Source: Terriglobia bacterium
Lineage (GTDB): Bacteria; Acidobacteriota; Terriglobia; Bryobacterales; Bryobacteraceae
DNA length: 42,175 nucleotides
Direction: 5' to 3'
Assembly (NCBI GenBank): GCA_020073365.1
Contig: JAIQFL010000058.1
Location: forward strand, 1 to 42,175
Position 1 is the stretch's first letter. Each line of letters begins with the position of its first letter. A program made the position numbers and the translations under genes. Shown here one piece after another: positions 35,645 through 42,175 of the stretch. The notes under the pieces are model-generated. The model was given only the letters and a program-made list of their open reading frames with translations. It made no database searches and was not told the DNA's origin.

Positions 35645-38600
35645 TCAACGCTGCGCGAGTCTCCGCCGTACAAACACCTCCCGGACGGCAGGAGCGCCCA
35701 GAAATGATGCGCGAAGCTTCTCCTCCTCTATGTTTGCTGCGATCATCTGAACGATAGTAGAAGCTTTTTCAAAGGCTTCGGCCGCCGACTCGTCGCTGAG
35801 ATGCAGACGCAAACGGCCAACCATGGAATAAATCTTCCACGCGACGAGAGGGGCGGGATAGCCGGCCAACCGATTGAGCGCGGTGTTTAACTGCATTTCA
35901 GCTTCAGCGGGATTATCCTGCGCGATAGCGGCCTCGGCGAGCAGTTGATGCGCGACGGCGATGTACTTCCGGGCTTCGTAGCGAGTGGCGGACTCCAACA
36001 GAAGCCGCGCATACCCGGCAGCCTTATCCAACTCCCCCCGCGAGAGATGGTGCGTGGACAAGCCGGCGTAGAGCCTGAGTGTGAAGCGCCAGCGGCACCA
36101 GAGGTCTGACTCGAGGATCGTTTCAGCCTCGCCGAACGACTTTAGTGCCTTTTCGGGTTCGGCTGCATGGGTGCGATCATAGCCCAGACTGATGAGCGAG
36201 TTGGATTCGGCCTCGCTCACGCTGCTTGCTCGCGCGACTTCCAAGCCTTCCAGGTCGCACTTCAATGCCTGGTCGAAATCCTCCAACTCGCGGTGGATCC
36301 ATGCGATGCAGTTGGGAATCTTTGCCAGCCAGTACTGGTCGCCGTTGCGCCGGGCCATCTCGCTCGCTTCCGTGAGCATGGCCAGCGCTTCCGAAACCCT
36401 GCCCAGATTTCCCAGGCTGAGGCCGAGGAAAAACCGCGCCTGAAGAAGCAGAGGCGCGTGGCGCAGGTCGGAGGCGAGGTGAAGGGCCTCCAGCAGAACC
36501 TCGCGCGCGCATTCGTATTCGGACTGGAAGAAGTACAACTGGCCGCGCCACGCCAATGCGCCAAGGAGCGCCCTTCTGTTGTCCAGCGCTCTCGCGACTC
36601 GGATTATCTCCTCGAGATTCTCCTTGGCTTCCCCCAGTTCACCGACGATGTCTTGCTTCATCGCGATGAACACCATCGTCTCGACGCGCAGGCTCTCGTC
36701 GCCCAGGTTTTGGGCGATGCGCAGAGCTTCCCTGGCGCACTCGTCCAGCTCATCGAGACGATGGGAATAAAAGAAGACTTCGGCGAGGGCATTCAGGGCG
36801 CCGTGCTCCCGAGTGCGGTCGCCGATCGCGCGCGCCTGATCGAGCAAGTTGGTGAAATCCTCAATGGCTTCGTCGAATTGACCCGCTGCAAGGTAAGCGC
36901 CGCCGCGTTTCTGATAGATCGTAAGAAGCCTGGATGCCTGTTGTTGGGACGGTAGGCTGGCGACGAAGCCGAGCGCGCGACTGTAATGCTCCGCGGCCTT
37001 CTCGTTGGCGTTGATTTGCCTGCCATGATCGCCCGCGTGGATGAGGAACTCGACCGTACGTCCGAAGTCCCGGCCGCGCTCGAAGTGCATGGCAAGCTGC
37101 GTGGCGATCCGTGGTGCGTGGTCGCGGTAAAACCGGATCATCAGTTCACCGGTCTGGCGGTGCAACAGGACCCGGCGTTTGTTCACCAGATCTTGGTAAA
37201 GCGCGTTCTGATAGAGCACATGGGTAAATCGATAGCGGGTGGCGAGTGTTCCATCGGGCAGTTCGTCTTCTCCGATCGTCTGGATGATGCGGTGGACTTT
37301 GTCCAGGCGATCGAGCCGTTCTTCCAAGACCAGATCGTCCACATCCAGCAGACCCGCCACCACGGTGGAGGTGAACTCCTCGCCCTGGATGCTGGCGTAA
37401 TCGAGCGCGCGCCGGTCCTCCGTATCCATGGCCTCGATCTTTCTCCGGATCATTTTCCGGACATTTACGGGAGCCTCCAGGTTCAGCTCGGACGGGAGCC
37501 GTGTGAGGACCCAGTGCCCGTTCACCCTCGCGATATCCCCGCGTTCGACCAGGAACTGAAGCAGGCTGGTGGCGAACAACGGCTGGCCTTCGGTCTTGCG
37601 ATGGATCAGGGCGGCCATCTCCGGCTCGAATCGATTAGGAGCGAAACGGGTGTCCAGATAGGTTGCGAGATGCTCCCGGCTGAGCAGCCCGAGCGGCATC
37701 TCCTCGCATTCGTTATGCGACTGCATCTCCAGCAGGAGGTTCTTGAGCGGCTGATTGCCGCGCTCGACGTCTTCGGGCCGAAAGGTCCCGGTCACCAGCA
37801 GCGGCTGTTTTCCGGCGTCCTGACATAGACGCCTGAGCAGATCTATGCTCAAAGGGTCCGCCCAGTGAAGGTCCTCGAGGTGCAAGACGACCGGCGCGGC
37901 GGACGCCAGGGCGCCCAGTGCATCCACCATTTCGCGCAACATGCGTTCCTTGGTGGCGCCGACGGTCTCACGGTACAAGCGCTCCAGCGAGTCGTTTGAA
38001 CCGAAGACCGCCGGAAATTGCAGGCACCAGGTGGGGGCGTGAGAGCGCAGCACGTCGGCAACGAATTCGTGGCCCGGTCCGGACAGGAGGCCGGAGAGGG
38101 CGTCGAGAACGGGGAGATAGGACTCACCCGCACCGTACTGCTCCAGGCAGCGGCCGCGGCAGAGCCTGACGAGGGGAAACCCGGACCGCACCCGGCGCAA
38201 AAAGGCATTCGAAAGAGCCGTTTTGCCGATGCCTGGCTCTCCGGTGATGAAGATCACTCGCCCGGCCCCTTCGATGGCTTCGCGCAGGAAGCCTTCCAAC
38301 TTGCCCAGTTCGGGTTCGCGGCCCACAAGTAGTTCCGAACCGGCTTCAGCGGCCCCTATCAGCCGCTGAACAAGTGGAACCGATTCCACAGACTGGCGCA
38401 CACTCGCGGCAAAGCGGTAACCCCTGCGCGGCACTGTTTGGATATAGTGTTGATCCGATGAGCCATTCCCCAGCGTTTTCCGCAACGCGGAGATGTTGAC
38501 GGTGAGATTATTCTCCTCGACGAACGTGTCCGGCCAGACTGCCCGCATCAACTCTTCCTTATCGACGACACGCCCGGCGTTACGGATCAGCACAAAGAGA

Positions 38601-38716
38601 AGCTCGATCCCTTTAGGAGCCAGGGCTATGACCTGGCCCTCTTTCGACAGCATGCGTTCCAGCGGGTCCAGCCGGAACGGTCCGAATTCATAGATACCGC
38701 ATCCCTGCGCATGCAT
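35645..38716 (-). CDS. Winged-helix (OmpR/CadC-type) + AAA/STAND ATPase + TPR regulator
   Basis: A 1023-residue soluble protein. Residues 8-105 are an OmpR/PhoB-type winged helix (YEFGPFRLDPLERMLSKEG, WPDTFVEENNLTVNISALRK, YIQTVPRRGYRF). Residues ~130-400 hold an AAA_16/STAND ATPase with Walker A GEPGIGKT (159-166) and Walker B VVLHLEDLHWAD near 280. From about 560 to the end lie many TPR-like helical pairs (for example AAEHYSRALGFV, QFDEAIEDFTNLLDQAR, DALDELDECAREALRIA-like units). MalT-like STAND regulators use this plan: ligand sensing by TPRs controls ATP-driven oligomerisation. No transmembrane segment is visible. An 11-bp-phased TTAG array precedes the start, suggesting autoregulation. 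The divergent neighbour, a haloperoxidase-like gene, may be a target. Confidence 0.92.
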   Translation of the reverse strand: MHAQGCGIYEFGPFRLDPLERMLSKEGQVIALAPKGIELLFVLIRNAGRVVDKEELMRAVWPDTFVEENNLTVNISALRKTLGNGSSDQHYIQTVPRRGYRFAASVRQSVESVPLVQRLIGAAEAGSELLVGREPELGKLEGFLREAIEGAGRVIFITGEPGIGKTALSNAFLRRVRSGFPLVRLCRGRCLEQYGAGESYLPVLDALSGLLSGPGHEFVADVLRSHAPTWCLQFPAVFGSNDSLERLYRETVGATKERMLREMVDALGALASAAPVVLHLEDLHWADPLSIDLLRRLCQDAGKQPLLVTGTFRPEDVERGNQPLKNLLLEMQSHNECEEMPLGLLSREHLATYLDTRFAPNRFEPEMAALIHRKTEGQPLFATSLLQFLVERGDIARVNGHWVLTRLPSELNLEAPVNVRKMIRRKIEAMDTEDRRALDYASIQGEEFTSTVVAGLLDVDDLVLEERLDRLDKVHRIIQTIGEDELPDGTLATRYRFTHVLYQNALYQDLVNKRRVLLHRQTGELMIRFYRDHAPRIATQLAMHFERGRDFGRTVEFLIHAGDHGRQINANEKAAEHYSRALGFVASLPSQQQASRLLTIYQKRGGAYLAAGQFDEAIEDFTNLLDQARAIGDRTREHGALNALAEVFFYSHRLDELDECAREALRIAQNLGDESLRVETMVFIAMKQDIVGELGEAKENLEEIIRVARALDNRRALLGALAWRGQLYFFQSEYECAREVLLEALHLASDLRHAPLLLQARFFLGLSLGNLGRVSEALAMLTEASEMARRNGDQYWLAKIPNCIAWIHRELEDFDQALKCDLEGLEVARASSVSEAESNSLISLGYDRTHAAEPEKALKSFGEAETILESDLWCRWRFTLRLYAGLSTHHLSRGELDKAAGYARLLLESATRYEARKYIAVAHQLLAEAAIAQDNPAEAEMQLNTALNRLAGYPAPLVAWKIYSMVGRLRLHLSDESAAEAFEKASTIVQMIAANIEEEKLRASFLGAPAVREVFVRRRLAQR

Positions 38717-38729
38717 AACGCCAGCGAAC

Positions 38730-38766
38730 TTAGGAAATTCTTAGCAACTATTTAGCCGCCGGCTAA
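38730..38766. promoter_or_regulatory. TTAG array at exact 11-bp spacing before the regulator gene
   Basis: TTAG occurs at 38730, 38741 and 38752, and its complement CTAA at 38763, each exactly 11 bp from the last. The first two units (TTAGGAAATTC, TTAGCAACTAT) share further bases. The last TTAG and the CTAA also form a TTAGCC/GGCTAA hairpin. OmpR/PhoB-type winged helices typically bind tandem direct repeats at 10-11-bp spacing. The array begins 14 bases upstream of the regulator's start codon. Confidence 0.6.
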
Positions 38767-38923
38767 GGATTTCCGTCTCCTCCCCTCATTACTATCGTTC
38801 TGAACGGTCTGCTCGATTCTAACCCGCGCAGGTGATGCAGGCAACCCAACGATAGCGCTCCTGACGGCGGGTAGGTCAACGCAGACGCTATGCCCGAACT
38901 GGCTTGAAAAGGAGGAGAATTAA

Positions 38924-40204
38924 ATGCAAATCGGTGGAGATCGATGTTTGACAACGCGGAAAGCGCGCTCACTGATATGGTTCATCGCCCCATTTTGTCT
39001 CGCGTTGCAGCTCAACGCGGCTAACGCGGTCACAGACTGGAACCTGATCGCCTCAACTACCATCATCACGAACGGCGGAAAATCCCCGGCGGCCTCCGCG
39101 GTCTGGTTTAGCTACTCGAGCCTGGCCGTATATGACGCCGTCAATGCGATCACGGGCCAATATCGGCCCTTCTACTACCGGACCGCGGGACCGCCGGCGG
39201 CATCCGTCGAGGCCGCGGCAGCCGCGGCCGCGCACCGCGTGCTGGTCAACTTCTTTCCCTCGCAACAGACCGCCTTGGATACTCAGCTTTCCGCGTCGTT
39301 AGCGGGGATCACTGCCGGCTCAGACGCCAGGGACGCGGGTGTTGCGGTGGGCGAGGCCGCCGCCATGGCAGTGATTAACGCTCGCATCGGCGACGGCCTG
39401 GAGAACAATGTTCCCTATGTCCCCGGGTCAGGCCCAGGTGCGTGGATTCCGACGCCTCCTGCATTTGCCCTTGCGGTGACCCCATGGTTAGGGCAGATGC
39501 GGCCTTTCACATCGAGAGCCGCGGACGACTTCCTCCCGGACGGCCCACCATCTCTTGCCAGTGAGACCTGGAAGAGAGACTATAATCTGACGCGCCTCTA
39601 TGGGGGTGTTGCCAGTACCACTCGTTCCGTCGCTGAAACCGAGATCGGACTCTTTTGGACCGAACACACAGGGCAGCAGTACGCGCGAGCTTTCAACTAC
39701 CTGGTTGACAGTTATCATCTGGGCACGGCCGATTCGGCAAGGCTGATGGCGATGCTGTGGACCGGGTTTGCGGACGCCGGTATCGCATGCTTCAATGCCA
39801 AATACAAATATGGTTTCTGGCGGCCCGCAACTGCCGTTCCGGCCGGAGGCGGCAACGTCGATTTGACGGCAGATCCAGCCTGGCTTCCACTGGGCGCGAC
39901 ACCGGCTCATCCCGAGTATCCCGCTGCACACGGCTGCGTAACCGGCGCTGTGGCGCCGCTGATAGCCAGTTTCTTTGGTACGACCCGCGTAAACGTGTTG
40001 GTGGACAGCAAAGCGTTTACGGACGGCGCCCATCAACACACATTTAAAGACACTCGAGACCTGATGGACGAGGTCTTCTGGGCGCGTATTTATGCCGGCT
40101 TTCACTACTATCATTCGCTGGAGGCCGGACGTCAACTCGGAGAGACCGTGGCCCAGGAGTTAGTGCGGAACTACTTTCGGCGGCGCGCGAACCGGGAAGA
40201 CTAG
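38924..40204 (+). CDS. Exported vanadium-dependent haloperoxidase-like protein (PAP2 fold)
   Basis: A 426-residue secreted protein with a signal sequence (LIWFIAPFCLALQLNAANA). The three anion-binding blocks of vanadium haloperoxidases/PAP2 phosphatases are present: KYKYGFWRP near residue 293 (K-x6-RP), PEYPAAHGC near 330 where PSGH is usual, and ARIYAGFHYYHSLEAG near 388 (R-x3-G-x-H). The helix-rich SFSSLAVYDAVNAI-like start is also typical of bacterial members. Known enzymes oxidise halides with peroxide; the Ser of SGH is replaced by Ala here, so activity may be altered. The start is fixed by GGAGGAG six bases before the ATG. It diverges from the winged-helix/AAA/TPR regulator. Confidence 0.85.
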   Translation: MQIGGDRCLTTRKARSLIWFIAPFCLALQLNAANAVTDWNLIASTTIITNGGKSPAASAVWFSYSSLAVYDAVNAITGQYRPFYYRTAGPPAASVEAAAAAAAHRVLVNFFPSQQTALDTQLSASLAGITAGSDARDAGVAVGEAAAMAVINARIGDGLENNVPYVPGSGPGAWIPTPPAFALAVTPWLGQMRPFTSRAADDFLPDGPPSLASETWKRDYNLTRLYGGVASTTRSVAETEIGLFWTEHTGQQYARAFNYLVDSYHLGTADSARLMAMLWTGFADAGIACFNAKYKYGFWRPATAVPAGGGNVDLTADPAWLPLGATPAHPEYPAAHGCVTGAVAPLIASFFGTTRVNVLVDSKAFTDGAHQHTFKDTRDLMDEVFWARIYAGFHYYHSLEAGRQLGETVAQELVRNYFRRRANRED

Positions 40205-40249
40205 GGTCGCGAAAGGTTGCCCAAGCGCGGCTGCTTTCTGTTGAGTGTT

Positions 40250-41113
40250 ATGCCCGAAGCCTGCGAACAGGGACCAAAGATGCGGCGTGCTCCCGCTCTC
40301 CGGGACGATGCGCGGCGATGGCAGTTGGATCTCGAAGCGGCCCGCTTCTACCAGCAATTCATTGTTCCAGTGCTGCTCCAGCCCTGGGCTGCGAGACTGG
40401 TAGATAGGGCTACACTATCTCCAGGCTGTCGCGTTCTGGATCTGGCCTGCGGAACGGGCGTCACGGCCAGAATCGCCGCGCAGAGAGTGGGGCCCGGCGG
40501 AGAAATCGTGGGTGTCGATCTAAATGCTCCCATGCTTTCGGTTGCCCGCTCGCTGGATCCTGTTCCCGGCGCCCACATTCGCTGGCGGCGGGGCGACGCC
40601 GAAGACCTCCCATTGCTCGACGTATCAGTCGATGCCGTGCTCTGCCACCAGGGCTTTCAATTCTTTCCGGACAGGGTGAAAGCCGCGCTGGAGATTGCGA
40701 GAGTGCTTCGCCCGGGTGGCCGGCTGGCCTTGAACGTGTGGTGCGGACCGGATCGGAACCCGCTGGACGCCAAGCTCATCGCCGTGCTGGAAAGTGGCGG
40801 GCGCTCGGCGTTTTCCCAGGCGATGCGGTGGCCGTTCTCCGTGCAGAATCGGCACGAGGTGATTGCTCCGATCGTGCTAGGCGGATTTCGCGTCGTCACG
40901 GCTGAGACATCACGTTTGCGGATTTACGCAGCGAATGCCACAGCATTCGTTCACGGTCTGCTCAGAGCCATGCCGTTCGGCAGCGAAATCCGCGGACCTG
41001 ACATGGAAGCGCTGGTCCGCGATACCATTTCGGGGCTCGGAGCTTACGTCCGCTGCGGGGAACTGCGAGTGCCGTCGCAAGCTCACACGATCGTCGCCGT
41101 GAGGGCGCTCTAG
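40250..41113 (+). CDS. Class I SAM-dependent methyltransferase (UbiE/Methyltransf_11-like)
   Basis: About 287 residues. Motif I VLDLACGTGVTARIAAQRVG, the acidic loop EIVGVDLNAPMLSVARS, the motif II/III region RRGDAEDLPLLDVSVDAVLC and VLRPGGRLALNVW are intact, placing it with UbiE-like small-molecule methyltransferases. The substrate is unknown. ATG 40250 is used; a TTG at 40217 is also in frame, and neither has a strong ribosome site. It starts 45 bases after the haloperoxidase-like gene on the same strand, so they may be co-transcribed and act on one small molecule, which is speculative. Confidence 0.88.
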   Translation: MPEACEQGPKMRRAPALRDDARRWQLDLEAARFYQQFIVPVLLQPWAARLVDRATLSPGCRVLDLACGTGVTARIAAQRVGPGGEIVGVDLNAPMLSVARSLDPVPGAHIRWRRGDAEDLPLLDVSVDAVLCHQGFQFFPDRVKAALEIARVLRPGGRLALNVWCGPDRNPLDAKLIAVLESGGRSAFSQAMRWPFSVQNRHEVIAPIVLGGFRVVTAETSRLRIYAANATAFVHGLLRAMPFGSEIRGPDMEALVRDTISGLGAYVRCGELRVPSQAHTIVAVRAL

Positions 41114-41450
41114 ATTTTCATCAAGACCGGCGCAGCGCTCAGCCGCGAACGCCACTCAACCAGCCTCGTTCCCAGCAGCCTTTTGGTCTTGGAAGGATAG
41201 CTCCGGGCTGGTCGGCTGGCGTAGACCACGGCTTCCAGTTGGCAGTTGGTGTTCCGGTCGGATCACACGCCAATCGGAAGTTAGGCAGCAATCGCGTTTC
41301 AGGGACGGCCGAACCGATCCGGCAAAATGGATCGGTAAGGAGCGTAGACTTTGGATTAAAATGCCCATAGGCAGACTCATAAATTCCAGCGGGTTGAGGG
41401 GACCGAACAGGGCAAACTGAGGGACTGGCTGGTGCCTCACAGGAGGATGT
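41114..41450. other. Noncoding stretch with one palindrome
   Basis: No convincing gene on either strand; the open frames here are antisense shadows. ACCGATCC (41313-41320) and GGATCGGT (41329-41336) form a perfect 8-bp hairpin with an 8-base loop, possibly an operator for the gene starting at 41451. AGGAGG at 41441-41446 is that gene's ribosome site. Confidence 0.45.
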
Positions 41451-42175
41451 GTGCGACTCGTGCTGCTGATTCTCTGCGCCGTGCTTGCGACGGCACAGGA
41501 AGATCACTCGCAACACCAACACGCCGTTGCCGGTCTCGGCGCAGTGGGCTTTCCGACCTCTTGCAATGCCACGGCGCAAAAGTCGATCTCCCGCGGGGCG
41601 GCTCTGCTCCACTCGTTCGGCTACGAGGAAGCGCGCGTCACGTTCAACGATGCCGCGAAGGCAGACCCAACCTGTGCCATGGCCTACTGGGGCGTCGCGC
41701 GGACCTGGTATCACCCGATATGGGTGCCACCGTCGACCGATGAACTGAAGCAAGGTGCAGCGGCTCTCGATCGGGCCATTGACGCGAAGACGAGCCGCGA
41801 GCGCGACTACATTCAGGCTCTTGCGGTGTTCTACAAGGACTGGCTGACGGTCGATCACGCGACCCGCGCGAAGAATTACGAACAGGCTTTGGCCGCGGTC
41901 TGCGATCGCAACCCCAGCGACGACGAAGCTGCGATTTTCCACGCTCTGCAGATGGTGGCGATCGGATACCTCGACCCCACCGACAAGACGTATACATGGC
42001 AGAAGAAGGGCAGCGAGATTCTCAACCAGGTGCTGGTACGCCATCCGAATCATCCTGGGGTCGCGCACTACATCATTCACAGCGTCGATTATCCGTCCCT
42101 GGCCGAACTGGGCCTCAAGGCGGCGCGCGCGTACGCCACGATTGCGCCGGATGCGCCGCATGCATTGCACATGCC
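41451..42175 (+). CDS. Exported TPR protein, 3'-truncated by the window end
   Basis: An open frame without a stop runs to the end of the window (about 241 residues). GTG 41451 has AGGAGG four bases upstream and opens a signal peptide (RLVLLILCAVLATAQ), then a His-rich stretch (DHSQHQHAV), GVGFPTSCN-like sequence and TPR-type helix pairs: GAALLHSFGYEEARVTFNDA, DPTCAMAYWGVARTW, SRERDYIQALAVFYKDW, NPSDDEAAIFHALQMVA and HPNHPGVAHYIIHSVDYP. Proteins of this pattern, with repeated alpha-helical hairpins after a signal peptide, are common in Acidobacteriota with no known function. The His-rich N-terminus after the leader is a possible metal-binding patch. The 343-residue frame opposite it is a shadow. 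Confidence 0.85.
   Translation, partial: MRLVLLILCAVLATAQEDHSQHQHAVAGLGAVGFPTSCNATAQKSISRGAALLHSFGYEEARVTFNDAAKADPTCAMAYWGVARTWYHPIWVPPSTDELKQGAAALDRAIDAKTSRERDYIQALAVFYKDWLTVDHATRAKNYEQALAAVCDRNPSDDEAAIFHALQMVAIGYLDPTDKTYTWQKKGSEILNQVLVRHPNHPGVAHYIIHSVDYPSLAELGLKAARAYATIAPDAPHALHM

Noticed and set aside
38752..38766. Rho-independent terminator at TTAGCC/GGCTAA
   Set aside because: The stem is short and not followed by a T-run; its bases are better explained as part of the phased TTAG array.

Overview
The window looks like one contig from a high-GC soil bacterium of the Acidobacteriota (Solibacter/Bryobacter-like), with an unrelated AT-rich piece joined to its left end. The lineage is inferred from an 878-residue acidobacterial-type duplicated orphan permease, a large carboxypeptidase-regulatory/TonB-receptor-type protein, a winged-helix/AAA/TPR regulator, many GTGGGRCAGGC palindromes, and a gene mix of secreted glycosidases, lactate permease and membrane pyrophosphatase.

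Layout. 1-~1,940: AT-rich segment with a PAP2-type phosphatase, the C-terminal third of GatA and TTCGACAAGCTCA-type repeats. At about 1,931-1,945 GatA and an M56 (BlaR1-like) peptidase are both cut in mid-gene and joined, most simply a chimeric assembly. ~1,945-9,200: BlaI/M56 pair, divergent orphan permease, small conserved protein, permease remnant, then two translationally coupled FtsX/MacB-type permeases with no ATPase. 9,200-11,000: tartronate semialdehyde reductase-like gene and a VapBC pair. 11,000-16,724: secreted GH36 alpha-galactosidase and a GH88 enzyme flanking a two-gene AlbA_2/HATPase + ParA cassette whose base use is less GC-rich than its neighbours. 16,759-19,724: a stand-alone ClpB-D2-like AAA+ protein, a DUF4097-type repeat protein and an outer-membrane barrel protein. 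19,800-26,300: esterase remnant, repeat clusters, lactate permease, acyl-CoA ligase, membrane pyrophosphatase. 26,500-35,505: FkbM methyltransferase, a secreted phosphodiesterase, then GlpT-like transporter, TonB receptor and GlpD, which together read as a glycerol-3-phosphate/glycerophosphodiester scavenging locus. 35,645-42,175: winged-helix/AAA/TPR regulator with an 11-bp-phased TTAG array before its start, a vanadium-haloperoxidase-like secreted protein, a methyltransferase, and a TPR protein running off the right end.

No tRNA, rRNA, CRISPR array or complete insertion sequence was recognised. The best candidates for new biology are the AlbA_2-HATPase/ParA cassette (13,247-15,402) and the regulator with its phased TTAG array (35,645-38,766). 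All calls come from reading the sequence; no database search was possible.
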